Assembly: GCF_030272615.1 (NCBI RefSeq)
Contig: NC_081409.1
Span: forward strand, 910,739,330 to 910,803,329
Direction of reading: 5' to 3'
Length of the DNA stretch: 64,000 nt
Source of the DNA: Cryptomeria japonica
Taxonomy: Eukaryota; Streptophyta; Pinopsida; Cupressales; Cupressaceae
In this document: positions 33,610 through 45,873 of the stretch, piece by piece
Layout of the letters: every line of letters starts with the position of its first letter
Numbering within the stretch: the stretch's first letter is position 1
The notes under the pieces: model-generated
Seen by the model: only the letters and a program-made list of their open reading frames with translations
What the model was told of the DNA's origin: nothing
Databases searched by the model: none
Position numbers and translations under genes: made by a program

Positions 33610-36600
33610 ATTTAAAGTCTTACATAAATTGCTTCATGGATAAGGACCATGACTCAAGTAATGAGGTAGCAACCTCACTCTCCGTTTTCATCTGGGAAAC
33701 CTATTCCTCCATGGCGTCCAAGGTACTCTTCTCTTGAGTAATCGTCAAGGCATCCAGATTGAGATAGCACTTCTAAAGTATTTGAAGTCTTGGTAGTAGA
33801 ACCAGTTGTAGTTCCTACAAATCCTTGGTCTAGTTGCTGATCTCCAGATCAATTCTTGCAACCTGAAGTTGAAACCAGTGAACGGTTTTCCCATAAGCGG
33901 TAAAGGAATCATATGGGGTCTTGAAGGTGCTTATGAATGTTTGCAAATCAGTTTGCAGTTTGTCTTTCTGGGAAAGCACATCATCACAGAATAGATGGGG
34001 TAGACATATCTTACTGAGCAACATTTCCCCTCATCCATTGCATCTCTGACATCCTTTTGTGCCTTCTAGAGATCCGACCGGAGCTCATGTAACTTTTTCA
34101 CCAAGGCAGTGTTCAAAGCCTTTTGATGCTCCTTCTTGGCATGTGCTTCATCAACCTCTTCTAGGCTTTGTACCTGGTCCTCCACAACTGTGCATAAGAG
34201 TTTCAGTTGAGCTAGAGAGGAATCGGTACTAGGGAGGTTGGTATTGCATATCAAACCGGTAAGAGTGTCCACTGCAGCTTGGATCACGTCTTGCTCCTTC
34301 TTCCTCCTTATCACCTCTAGGCATTCTTGAGCAAGCTTAATGCTTTGTAGCAGCTCTGATTCGTTAGCAGATTGGAGGTCAATGGGACTGGTAATGTTAG
34401 CCGATTTGGCTTGACTACTGGTTGCCTTTGGAGTCTCCACTTTAGTGCTCTGCGCCGCTTCCTCCTTCTCTTTCACTCTTAGCTTGTCTTCTTTTGCCTT
34501 CTCTTTCTCCTCTTCCTCTATTTTTCTTTTCTCTTCTTCTTTTTTCCGCTTCTCTTCATCCTCATCCTTCTTCTTCTTCTCCTCTTCTTTTCTCTTCTCC
34601 TCTTCCTACTTCCTCTTTTCCTCTTCCTTTCTCTTTTTCTCTTCCTATTTCTTTTCTTCTTCCTTCTTCGCTTCCTTCTTCTTCATCTCTTCCTCTTGTC
34701 TCTTTTCTTCTTCCTTCTGTTTCTTTTCCGCTTCCTTCTCTTATCTCTTATTTTCCTCTTCTTTCCTCCTGTCCTCTTCATGTTTCCTCTTTTCTTCTTC
34801 TTTTCTCTTTGCCTCTTCATCTACTTGTTTCTTCTTTCCTTCTTCCAGTTGCTTCTTCCCTTCCTCTACCTGTTTTTCTTGTCCTACCACTTCAGTTGGT
34901 GTCCCTAGAGTAACATCTTCACCATTCAAGGCATCAACATCAATAGGTTCCATTTGATCAGTGACCGGTACTCCTTCACTGTCATACGCTTCATCTAGTT
35001 GATTGATTTCTAGTTCTTGCTCAGCTTTCTGGTTGGCTTCTACCACTTGATGCAACTTTAGAGCGGATTGAGCAAGGGAGTGGGTATATTTTACCACTTG
35101 TGGGACTTTTCCTTCTAGCAATAGGAGTCTCCTTCTTCTCATGAAGAAGAGGCCATTATATCTTTCCACTACTTCATAAAGTCTAGTTTTAGGCACATCA
35201 GGAAAGTATTGTGCAAATACTTCCTCTCTTATTTCATGTTCCTTCTCTATGGCAATGCGCCACTTATTATCTAAAGAATTATACAAAGAATCAGGTGTCT
35301 CATATTTAATTTCTAATGGCCACTAGTCATTAATACATAAATAATTGATGACTTCCTATTCAACTTTCTTATTTTCATCATCATTAAAATCATCAAAGAA
35401 CTCTTTCAAATCACCAAGTACTTTTCTTCTAATATTCTTAATAGTTCTTTGACAATGTGTCAAAGGTTTGTAGGAGGAAATATCAATATTTACTAGTGCA
35501 GATGTTGCCAGTTCACTCTTTGTCATTTTCCTCATTTGCCTAGTCTTCTTAGGTTGTTCTTCAGACACAGTGTCGTCTGAGTCCGGTGTGGTGTCTTTTG
35601 TCTTCTACTTTCTCTCAAAGACTTTGGCAGGTGTAGCTTCCGGTTTCTTCTTTGCTAGTGACCACTTGGTCACTTTGGGACTTGTTGCGGTAACCGGTGT
35701 CGATACTGAAGGCACTGCCTTTCCCTTCTTTACTGACGGTTTTTCAACTAGTGTAACCCTTTTCAAATAGGTGTCAGTTCTCTTTGCCTTTGGATCAAGG
35801 GGTGAGGTGAGTAGGGTAGAGGCATACCCATCTAGCATGTCATACATTACCTCATATCCCATCGGTTCCACTTCTTCCTCTCTAGGCTCAACCACCTCCA
35901 TTATGCACTCATCAAATCTGATGGTGAAGTAGATGTCATCTTCATATTTCTTGACAATATCACCTAATATTGTCACTCTTTGGCTCATTTTATGTCTGAA
36001 CTCATCAAAGTATTTGTTCAGAACTTTTGGATAACCGGTTCCAACCGCTTGAAGGCTTTCCTTGATTTGCTTCGTAATGGGTTGGTCGGCAGACCACTGA
36101 ATATCTCTGACTCCTGGGAAGTAACCTTGGAAGTAGAAGAACAACCCAACCAATAGTTGTCCAAACTTAAATCTCAAGGCATTGTCCTATTTAATCAACT
36201 TTAGGTTCACCAGAAGTTGCCTTTGCATATAGGTGCATAAGTCAAATGATGCATCTTCCATGATCATCCGATAGGCAGCATTTACTGCTGCAGCAGAGAC
36301 AAAGTTGATCCTGCTAGGATAAAATGTTCGATAACCTATTACCATGCAGGCATATTTGACTAGATCGTCCTTGATGGGCTTGATGGTCATTCCCTGTTGG
36401 TCGCTCACAGAACTAGTGAACTTGGTCATTTCCATGTTGTTGATCTTCCTTAGGGCTGGCACTTCATCGACGTTACAAAAATCGGTGATGGCATGAATCG
36501 CTTCCGATGTGATGTCATGTGTCTGCTCTAAGTACATTTTATCACCGTGCACTCTATTCAGAATGATGCAGATGTGATCATCTGAAAACTCTTCAAGGAA

Positions 36601-36864
36601 ATAGACTGCATTGTGAAGCTTCTTCTTTTTCAGGATGCTAAATTCCAGTTTAATCTTCTTGTCCTTCCCGTAGAACAAACTCAACTGGGAATGGATTACA
36701 AGAGATCCCAAGTCTTCAATTTTATGGTCAATGTAATCAGAAATGCCTTCCTCCACTATAACACCAACAGGTATTTGAGATAGGGCATTGTATTTTGTCC
36801 TCCGTTGAGTGAAGTTTATTGGATCAACAGGTGCACTAGGGCTAGAGTGTGATGCGGAAGCCAT
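33610..36864 (-). pseudogene. Element G ORF2: distant homologue with Glu/Lys-rich coil
   Basis: The ATG is at 36862-36864 (MASASHSSPSAP). The N-terminal block keeps the family landmarks: YNALSQIPVGVIVEEGISD, HDITSEAIHAITDF, and FKFGQLLVGLFFYFQG near 36130. A Lys-rich linker follows, and the middle block (35286-34990) includes FFMRRRRLLLLEGKVPQVV. A roughly 120-residue run of Glu, Lys and Arg (34800-34480) is an uninterrupted charged helix. The C-terminal part (34476-34066) is helical. Stops lie at about 36184, 35602, 35353, 34741 and within the charged run. I infer the same unknown role as the other ORF2s. Confidence 0.7.
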
Positions 36865-37283
36865 GATAAATAGAGAAATTTGAGAAATATCTTCGTAATT
36901 CAAAATTTAGGGCTTGCAAATTACACTATGCTACACACTCCTTTGGTTGCTGAAATACCGCTTTGTGTTCTACACTTGACCAATTGATATTCGCTTCTGA
37001 TTCTTCTCCAAGGTTTTGAAAATTCTTTGAATCGCAATCCAAATCGCTTTTCGTCACTCTGTGCTTAAAAACTTCTTCGCTTGAGAACTGATAAGTGAAA
37101 AATGACTTGAAAAATCCTTTTAAACAAGTTCTCCACCTACCATAATAAATGCTCCACTATTAGGGCGTAAACCCTAATTTTCCTTTTACCATTTCCGGAC
37201 TTCTACCAGTTGACAGGTATCACTTACCAGTTAAGGTCTTTTACCGGTGTAAACCGTTTTCTCCCCCTAAGCTTTTCTGATCC
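36865..37283 (-). promoter_or_regulatory. Element G ORF1-ORF2 spacer
   Basis: It is 419 bp with stops in all frames. The only TATA-like match (TTTAAAAGG, minus strand, about 37115-37123) is about 250 nt from the ATG, so a promoter is less convincing than in A, B and F. Confidence 0.35.
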
Positions 37284-38564
37284 TTAGTTTGTCGGTTCAA
37301 TGACTTCCACACTAGGTGCAGAAACCGGATCTTCTTGAATCACTTCTTTTGGCTTCTTCTTCCAAGTTTTCTTCATATCCACTTGAATGGTTTCAACATC
37401 TATCTTTCCTTCTAGAGTTACCAGTATATCATCCGATATATTCTTTCTCATTCTGTAGAATCTTGCTGTATGACCCGGTTTGTTGCAATGATAGCAAATC
37501 ATTCTAGGTGCTCTCCAAGGTCCATTGTTCATGTTTCCATTCTTCCTTCTGCATGTTGCAGTAGTGTGACCATTACCATGATAGATCAAACATGTTGCTG
37601 TCCATCCAGTTACCGCTTGATAGCCACTACTTCTTGACTAATAATTATAGGTATTAAAACAATTTGGGTTCTGGTTCCCAGAGAGTTTAGAAAAAGCTCC
37701 TTTACTCCTTTGAGGATACCTTCCGGTGTTGTGCATGACAGACTTGCATTCAAATGCTCTATGCCCAAACTTGTTGCATGCATAACAATTACCATTGAAT
37801 CTATTGGGTCTAGGCTTATCATTTAGAAAATAAGGAAAGCTATTGTAAGCCTTACTTCTACATACATTAGTAGTGTGTCCTTCCTTGAGACAATTAAAGA
37901 AAACAGGTTTGAACTTTTTCTTACCTTTATTCTTTGGTGTCGGTTGTTTCTTTGATTCTCCATCTTGTTTTCTAGAGGTCTCACCTTCCTCATATTCAGA
38001 GAAACCAAGTCCATTGGTATTCTTTACCGGTTTAGCTGATTCAAGCTTCTACTCTAGCTTGACAGTGCTCTTATTGAATTTGGCAAGTATTTCCTTTGAC
38101 TCAGTAAGTTCTTTGGTAATAGTAGCATTGGATTCCTTCAAGGTTGCATTCTCAAAAACAACCATGTGCAAGTCACCTTACATTTCTTCCTTTTCCATTT
38201 TATTTTCATGAAGATGAGCGGTAAGTGCACTGATCTCTTGCTTCAGCTTGGAGATCTCATGATCTTTGTCTTTTACCAGATCTCCAGCTTTCCTACAGTT
38301 CTCAAGCTCTTGACACATTTTGATAGTTAGTCCTTCAAGTTCCCTTCTTAGGTTGGCATTGGACTCATTTAGTTTTTCAACTTCTTGAACTAGGGCTTCC
38401 ATGTCTACTTCATCAGAAGAACTGTTTCTAGTTAGCTCCATCAATTTTTTAGCATGCTCTCTTCTTTTTGCCTGAGAGGCCTTATATTTGACTTTAAATT
38501 TATCATAGGCTTGCTTAGTCTGAGTGAGCCGATGAGTAAGTTACCTCATAGTGTATTCCCCCAT
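37284..38564 (-). pseudogene. Element G ORF1: coiled-coil/zinc-knuckle gag-like protein
   Basis: The ATG is at 38562-38564. A Lys/Glu coiled coil runs to about 38050, including KEEM*GDLHMVV across a TAG near 38178. A basic linker leads to CFNCLKEGHTTNVC, CYACNKFGHRAFEC, a CLIYHGNGHTTATC variant and CYHCNKPGHTARFY. The last two have lost one ligand each. Further stops lie near 38050 and 37638. The end is TAA at 37284-37286. The architecture matches A, B, C and F but the sequence is far more diverged. Confidence 0.78.
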
Positions 38565-38600
38565 ATCTCTTTCCAAGGGGTTAGACTTATAGAAAGGTTG

Positions 38601-38612
38601 GCTCTGATACCA
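38601..38612 (-). other. Element G primer binding site
   Basis: TGGTATCAGAGC on the minus strand is a perfect initiator tRNA-Met match. Confidence 0.93.
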
Positions 38613-38614
38613 AT

Positions 38615-39827
38615 TGATAAATACTAAGAGGGGGGGGGGTGAATTAGTATACCAAAAATTACTGAAATCAAACACTTTATCAGTCTAGCAGTAAACCAGT
38701 ATAACAGTTTAACTAAAAAACCGGTTAACACAAATGCAAACCAAATAGAAAGTAAGGCATTCACCGATAGAAGCACAATCACCATAACAAAAGAGATTTT
38801 GACATGGAAACCCAAATGGGAAAAACCACAGTGAGATGAAACTCACAAGTAACTATCTGCAGAATAGTAACTAGACTGGTTAAGGTCAGACCAATTAAGG
38901 TCATACAATGTTCTTTACCAGAACAGATCCTATTAGGAATGTCAATCTCTGGTAGGAGATAAGTCCGATTAAAGACTACCTTGTGAGAGGATTTTCGATC
39001 CACAGATGTGAATCACCTTGTTAGAGGATTTACAAAGGCTTTTCTGGGCCTACCCGGTTAAGGGTTTCTAACTTGTCAAAGATGTGAGTAATCAACAAGT
39101 GAATGATCTAGCAAATAGCACAGTCTACTTGGTTAGATCCATGATAGCTCATTGCTAGTGCATTTCAGCATTGCTTCAGTCTTTAGTAAATCCACACACT
39201 ATTATAGCACACACACTTGATCTTTTCTGTTAAGATCACACATACAAGAACTCATCAACCATCACAAACCCTAACAGCTACACACATACACTAAAACCCT
39301 AGACATGATGTCCTTAAAAGGAATCTGATTTCATGTCAGTCCAATAGGATTACATTGCAAGTTCCTAGGTTCATTGTATCTAGACACATTTGGTAACATG
39401 ACACAAAATCATCGTCAAATTGTCTGTGGATGGTAACTCATCACAAAGATATACTGGTTGGTAACTCATCATAGAGTATTACTGATTTATACAACTTTAT
39501 CGATTACCAGTTGGTAACTCAGAGTAATACCGGTTTAATTATTAAACAGATTACCAGTTGATAAAAATGAAGATTGGGAAAATGATAACTGTCGGTTCTA
39601 GTTCCTTTGCTCCGTTCCCGCTTGAGATCCTCGAACAGCTTGAGGTCCTCATGCTGCTTGAGATTGGTAAACACTTTTTGCAAGACACTGATAGTATAAA
39701 GACTATAACATAATACCGGTTTGAAACAAATACCAGTTGAGCATAACTCATATTTACAAAAAGTGATCTCATAGAAAGTGTGTGTCCATCAATGACAATC
39801 ACGACATAATCATAAAAAATGCCAACA
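38615..39827 (-). repeat. Element G 5' LTR (1213 bp)
   Basis: It runs from TGATAAATACTAAG to GCCAACA. The C-tract motif next to the primer site reads TAATTCACCCCCC on the minus strand. A 15-bp duplication ('aaggtcagaccaatt', about 38881) is not in the partner LTR. Confidence 0.9.
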
Positions 39828-40889
39828 ATGTCTACTAACTATTTCAGGAAGGACAACCCTAAACTTGATGAAACCAACTATGGCATATGGAAGATCAGAA
39901 TGGAGAAACATCTGAATTGCATTGGAAAGGACATCTGGGATGTTACAAAGAATGGCTATACTGCTCCTACTCCCGGTCAGGCTAGTCCACCTACCTTAGG
40001 AAAAGATGAGGAAAATGATTGCAAAGATAGAGAAGCACTTTTGAGCACATTAACAGATCAACAAATCATGGGATTTTCAGATAGATCAACTACTAAAGCT
40101 ATTTGGGATCATTTGGAAACACTAAATGAAGGAGATTCCACAATCAAAATTGCAAAACTTGAAAGCTTCCGGGTTAGGTATGAAAATATGAAAATGGAAG
40201 AAGATGAAAGGATTTCTGCTTTTATGGTAAGAGTAAATGAAATTGTTTTCGGTATTAAATGTTGTGGAGGAACCTTGAGTGAAGATGAAATTGTTTCAAA
40301 AGTTTTAAGAGGATTGCCAACGACATATAAAATGAAAGTTACTACTATAAATGAGTTAAGAACAATGCCTAATACATCAGTAACTAGGGATACATTGATT
40401 GGAAAACTTTCAGCTTTTGAAATTGAGGAATTTAGTCCTGTTGCTACTATAAATACAGATTTAGCTTTTAAAGCATCAACATCATCTGCACCATCATTTG
40501 ACAAGTCTGATTGGAAAGCCTTTTATACAAGAGAACTTGAAGAAAGTAGGAGAGAAAATGAAAAACTTGAAGAACTTGAAGCACTATTTTCAAGGAAAAT
40601 GCCTAAAGGTCCAATTGGAAGTAAGTATGAAGGTAAAGTACCCTTTAAATGTTTTAACTATAATAAGATTGGTCATATGGCTTCTAGATGCCCTGATAGA
40701 CATGCTAGACTAAGAGAAGAAGCTAGGAGAACATACAAGCCTAACCCTGATTATCAGAGATATAGATTTCAGAAGAATAAAGACAAATCTTGTTATCTTG
40801 TTGATGAAGGAGTGACTGATGACGATCTGATAGACAATGGATGGGTTTTTGTTGCTATAACAGAAGATCAACTGGCACCTATAGTTTAA
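39828..40889 (+). pseudogene. Element H gag (copia type)
   Basis: The true start is ATG 39828 (MSTNYFRKDNPKL); the three upstream codons come from G's LTR end. A 353-residue stretch is unbroken: an N-terminal DUF4219-like motif (NYGIWKIRMEKHL), the UBN2 helical gag region (about 60-220), then a zinc knuckle near residue 275 whose second Cys is lost (CFNYNKIGHMASRC). It ends at TAA 40887-40889, one transition from CAA, where pol continues in the same frame. The nucleocapsid and shell role is established for copia Gag. Confidence 0.88.
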
Positions 40890-43800
40890 CCGGTAGAGCA
40901 AGCCTTGGCAGCTAAAATTGAAGTTAAAGATGAATGGATCATTGATTTAGGATGCTCACATCATATGACTAGTGATAAAAGTAAATTCTTGACTTTTCAG
41001 GAATATAATGGAGGTCTAGTGAGATTTGGAGATGATAAAGCTTGTTTGATCAAAGGCAAAGGTACAATATCTCTTGATGGTAAGCATAATACTGACAATG
41101 TTTACTATGTTGAAGGTTTAAAGCGTAATCTTTTGAGTGTTAGTCAATTAGTTGAGAAAGGATTTCAGTTACAATTCAAAAATGGAAAATGCAAAATTAT
41201 GAACAGAATTGGTTTAGAAATTGCAATCGGTAATCAAACTAGAGGTAATATCTTTCATTTGAATAACAATGAAAAGACATGCTTGATTTCACATATTGAT
41301 GAAAGTTGGCTATGGCATAAGAGACTCTGTCATGTAAATTTTGATTGCATGGTAAAAATCAGTACCACTAAGGCAGTTAGAGATTTACCTAAAACTGTCA
41401 AACCCCACAATACAGTATGTAAGGAATGTCAATTTGGAAAATAAGTTAGAGCTACTTTTAAAAGTATTCTAGAAAAATCAAATAATGCTCTTGACTTGAT
41501 TCATATTGATTTATGTGGTCCAGCTAGAACTAAAAGTTTACAAGGTGATAGATATTTCATGCTAATCATTGATGACTACTCTAGAATGTGTTGGGTTACT
41601 TTTCTCACAGAAAAATCAGAAGCACTTGGAAAGTTCAAACTGTTCAAAGCAATGGTAGATAATAAAACCGGTAAGAAAATCAAATGTCTAAGATCAGATT
41701 GAGGAGAATTTACATCTAAGGATTTTAATACATTCTGTGAAGTGAATGGAATCAGAAGACATCTATCAGCACCTCAGACACCACAACAGAATGGAGTTGT
41801 TGAAAGGAAAAATAGAACTATCTTGGATGCATCCAGAAGTATGTTATCAAAAGCAAACCTACCACATGTATATTGGAGAGAAGTAGTAAGTACAACGGTC
41901 TATACATTCAACAAAGTTCACATCAAAGGAGAAATCGGTAAGACCCCTCATGAACTATGGTTTGGTATTACTCCTACTCTTAAATATTTCAGAATATTTG
42001 GAAGCAAATGTTATATTAGAAGAGATGAGTATATTGGTAAATTTGATCCTAGAAGTGATGAAGGAATATTTCTTGGTTATTTGTCTAAGAGCAAGGCATA
42101 CAGATGTTTTAACAAAAGATTGCATAAAATTGTTGAGAGTATAAATGTGAAGATTGATGAACAATTCAAAGGAACTTCAAGGTATTTAGACTCTAAACCG
42201 GCAACAAAAATTCTAACAAATGAACCTAAATTGAACCCACCGGTACAGAATGAAGATCCAGTTACACCGGTATCATTTGAAAAATTCAACTGTAATTGAG
42301 GAACAACAACAAACAAAGACACCTCGATATGTAAGACTGAATCATTCTGAAGATCAGATAATTGGAAACAAGTATAAAGGAGTTATGACAAGAGGAAGAT
42401 TGGGAAATGAAGAGGTATGTCTTGTTTCTCAAATTGAACCATCATCAATAATGAGGCATGTGAAGATAAACACTGGATTAAAGCTATGGAAGAAGAATTA
42501 GAGCAAATTGAGAAGAATAACACATGGATATTAGTTCCCCGGCCTAAAGACAAAAATGTGATTGGAACAAAATGGGTATTCAAAAACAAACTTAATGAAT
42601 ATGGCAAGGTAATCAGAAATAAAGCAAGACTAGTGTGTAAGGGATATTCTCAGAAAGAAGTAATTGATTATAATGAGACCTTTGCACCGATAGCTAGAAT
42701 TGAGGCAGTTAGATTATTCTTAGCTTTTGCAGCACACAAGAACTACAAAGTATATCAAATGGATATTAAATGTGCATTTCTGAACAGAGATCTTGAAGAA
42801 GAAGTTTACATTGAATAACCTGATGGATTTTCTTTGACAGATAACAAAGATATGGTTTGCAGGTTAAGGAAAGCTTTGTATGGGTTGAAGCAAGCTCCAA
42901 GAGCTTGGTATGCAAGATTGGATAAGTATCTTTTGAAGATTGGTTTTTCTAAAGGAAATGCTGATAGTAACTTATATTATAAAGTGACTAATGATGACAT
43001 CTTGTTTATAGAAGTTTTTGTCGATGATATAATCTTTGGAGGAGAAGATGGATTATGTAGAGGCTTTTCTATTGAAATGCAACAAGAATTTGAAATGTCT
43101 ATGATTGGAGAAATAAAATTCTTTTTAGGATTGTAGATTTCACAAACTGATAAAGGTATATTCTTGAGTCAATCCAAGTACTTAAAGGAGTTACTAAAGA
43201 AATTTGGGATGGAGAACTCTAAACCGATAAGCACACCTATGACTACAAATGACAAATTATCATTAAGAGATGAATCTATACATGTTAATCCAACTAGGTA
43301 TAAATCTATGATAGGAGGTTTACTGTATTTGACACAAACCAGACCTGATATCATGAATGCAGTACGTATTGTTTCGATATTTCAGAGTAATCCTAGAGAA
43401 AATCATGAATCAGTAGTAAAAAGGATTTTCCAGTACTTACAAGGTACTACAATTCTTGGATTATGGTATCTTAGAGATGAAAACTTTGAATTATGTGCAT
43501 ATACAAATGAAAATTAGGTAGGAGATGTGAATGATAGAAAAAGCACCACCGACGGAGCATTTTTTCTTGGAAGTAGATTAATTTCTTGGTTGAGTAAGAA
43601 ACAAAGTTGTACATCTTTATCAACAACAGAATTAGAATATGTTGCAGCAACAACTAACTGTACATAGGTACTATGGCTTAAGCAAATGTTGAAAGACATA
43701 AAGGTAAAATGCAAGGAACCTATTACCATCTATTGTGATAACACTGTAGCAATTGATATATCTAAGAACCCGGTATTACATTCTAAGACCAAACATGTTT

Positions 43801-43907
43801 CTATAAAACTGAATTTTCTAAGAGAAAATGTTGAAGAAAAAGAAATAAAACTAGTTTATGTGAATACTAAAGAGCTTGGGGTCATACCCCCACCGGAAGA
43901 GACTTAG
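40890..43907 (+). pseudogene. Element H pol: protease, integrase, RT, RNase H
   Basis: Protease: WIIDLGCSHHM, catalytic Ser replaced by Leu. Pre-integrase finger: WHKRLCHVN and CKECQFGK. Integrase: LIHIDLCGP, LIIDDYSRMC and QNGVVERKNR keep the three acidic residues. RT: YQMDIKCAFLNRDLEEEVYI, LYGLKQAPRAWY and active site FVDDI intact. RNase H: STTELEYVAA and IYCDNTVAID, with the first Asp changed in AYTNEN. Stops or shifts lie at 41442, 41700, about 42285, about 42450, about 42816, about 43135, 43515 and 43665. The C-terminal segment that normally contains ADIFTKPL is deleted near 43872. Confidence 0.9.
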
Positions 43908-44285
43908 GAAATTGATGTTTGTCATCAACCAATAGAATTAACAAAGAAATCTTTTACTCCGGCTTTGATGAGGAAGCTAATTCTCAGGGGGAGTAGTTTG
44001 TATACTGAATTGGTTGGTATTTTGTATCTAAAAATGGTTTTTATATTACTTTGGCATTTGATGTCAAAGGGGGAGAGATTGGTATATGGAAAAACACAAG
44101 AAAGACACATATCACTCTCAGGGGGAGAGATTGTTACTTTGGGGAGAGATTATTTATATCTGAATTTTGATTTCTGGTTATGATCTCTTTTTGGGAGATT
44201 GTTGGTTTTTGGTATTTGGCATTTTTGTTTTGGCACTTTGATGGTTTTTCCATCTTGTGTTGCCATCAATGCCAAAGGGGGAGAT
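43908..44285 (+). other. Element H 3' leader with four GGGGGAG boxes
   Basis: Boxes lie at about 43986, about 44069, about 44121 and 44277-44283. The last (AAAGGGGGAGAT, 44274-44285) is the polypurine tract. The palindrome TTGCCATCAATGCCAA precedes it at 44260-44275, identical to the motif in A and B. Confidence 0.88.
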
Positions 44286-45341
44286 TGTTGGTATTTTGGT
44301 ATGGATTTGTCATTGATGTCAACACCTACTAACACTTATCAACTCTGGCACTTTCGAGAATCAACAACATTCACCAACAAGCAAGTGACTCATACACAGT
44401 CACCGGTATCTGATACACTGGTAGGATATAATGATCACCGACACTTGAAATGGCATAGAAAACACTTGGTTATGTCGAAGACATCGTTTAAACACTTTAT
44501 CTTGAAGATTTTTTTATTGGCATATTTGTATTTGCATATTTGTTGTTATCGACAAATAGGTCCAGGTTATACACCAGCTTGTTTATCTTTTCCAGATCAG
44601 CACGACATGCTTTGGAGATGTCTTATTATTGTTGTAAATGCATCAAGTCGACATGTTGAATCAGTTATTGCATCAGGCATTAATTTATTTGTAAATTGAT
44701 TTTATTGTAATATCCTTTAGAGCCGACCTACTAAAATTGGTCCTAGGTTATGATATAAATGTAAGATCTTATTTGTAAGATCGAAAGTGGAATGCGAAAA
44801 AGGATTGTGTGAAGGTATATGCGAGAATAAGTAGAACTATACATGTAGACATCATTTGAAGGTTGAAGGAAGGTTTTTGTGAAGACAATCAGAACTACAC
44901 CGATACTGAATCCAACATAGAAAGATGCTAATCTAAGCAGTACATTCATATTGGATTTAACCATCCAATTGTAGTCAGTGTGACTCCTATTTATGTTTGA
45001 GCAGTGAGCTCTAGGTGCTTGGCCTTTCTGCATGTGCAGACCCCATTTGTATACACTTACTATCTACAGTAGTATCATCATTGTGGGTAAGGTTTCCCAC
45101 CGTGGTTTTTCCCCTTACAGGGTTTCCACATACAAATATTGATGTTATGTTTTGTGGATGACTTTGGCCTTTTGTTTCATGCATTAATCTTTATCGGTAT
45201 TACAATTAACTAATAAAACTATCTATCGGTATAAAAGACTGGTTTACCGATATTAAGCTTTAAGTTGGTTAAGTTGTTTTTGGTTTAAATTTATTCGACA
45301 ACTGATTCACCCCCCCTCTCAGTTGTCTTTGGGACCTAACA
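44286..45341 (+). repeat. Element H 3' LTR (1056 bp)
   Basis: It runs TGTTGG...CCTAACA. The U3 palindrome TTGTCATTGATGTCAA is at 44307-44322, the R/U5 hairpin TCTGCATGTGCAGA at 45027-45040 and the C-tract at about 45310. Confidence 0.92.
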
Positions 45342-45873
45342 ATTCGTTTTCTGGCCAATAAGGCAATATTAGTCTTACAATAGGGGCCTGCACATGCAGG
45401 AAGGCCAAGTGCCTAGAGCTCACTGCTCAATTACAAAAGAAGTCACACTGACTTACAAAAATGGATTATATTAATCCAATGTCTTGTACTACTTCATCTG
45501 CTATGCCAAATCCAGTACCGGTTTAAGCTCTACTACATACATAAACCCTTAACCTATAATTTGCATATTAGGTCTGCTTATCTCACATCCTATCACATAT
45601 ATTTCCTATTACAAAATGATCTCATACATATATGAGTCATATTACAACTCACCATGTCAACTTACAATGATTTTACAATTAATTACAAAATACATTTTAA
45701 ACAAAATTGAGGTCAGCTAAGGTGTCGATGTCCTTCCTTTCACTGTCGGTGTCCTGTGTGCTGGTGTAGAGTTTGTTGTTGCCGGTGTCGATATCATATG
45801 ATTACAAGGTTGCCATCAATGACAAAACCTTCAATCACCTACAATTTCTCATTGGAGTGTGCATTTGCCAACA
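45342..45873 (-). repeat. Element F 3' LTR, inner piece
   Basis: It resumes at ATTCG and aligns with 51197-51730, ending GCCAACA at 45873. The hairpin CCTGCACATGCAGG is at 45387-45400 and the palindrome at 45810-45825. Confidence 0.92.

Larger units (their letters stand above)
30918..39827 (-). mobile_element. Element G: distant pol-less two-ORF LTR element
   Basis: G reads leftwards: 5' LTR 38615-39827, primer site, ORF1, spacer, ORF2, polypurine boxes, and 3' LTR 30918-33300 that contains a solo LTR and lacks its outer 49 bp. A full copy would be about 7.7 kb. It has the same plan as A, B, C and F but longer LTRs and a Glu/Lys-rich ORF2. Its 5' LTR ends exactly at the gag ATG of H, so G inserted in H's leader. 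Confidence 0.9.
39828..45341 (+). mobile_element. Element H: SIRE/Maximus-like copia with full pol, 5' LTR lost
   Basis: Gag-pol runs 39828-43907, followed by a box-rich leader and a 3' LTR (44286-45341). RT wording VFVDDIIFGG and the series of GGGGGAG boxes before the LTR fit the SIRE/Maximus lineage. The left side is occupied by G. The 5' LTR was removed by a deletion that also trimmed G and F. On the right, F's LTR resumes at 45342 with ATTCG, the expected target-site sequence. H's terminal signals match those of A, B, C, F and G. Confidence 0.9.

Noticed and set aside
34445-34957. Long plus-strand Ser/Phe-rich frame
   Set aside because: It is the antisense shadow of the Glu/Lys-rich segment of G's ORF2 (GAA/AAG on one strand gives TTC/CTT on the other).
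39819-39827. H gag starting at 39819 (MPTM..)
   Set aside because: These codons are the end of G's LTR (GCCAACA); the true gag ATG is 39828.
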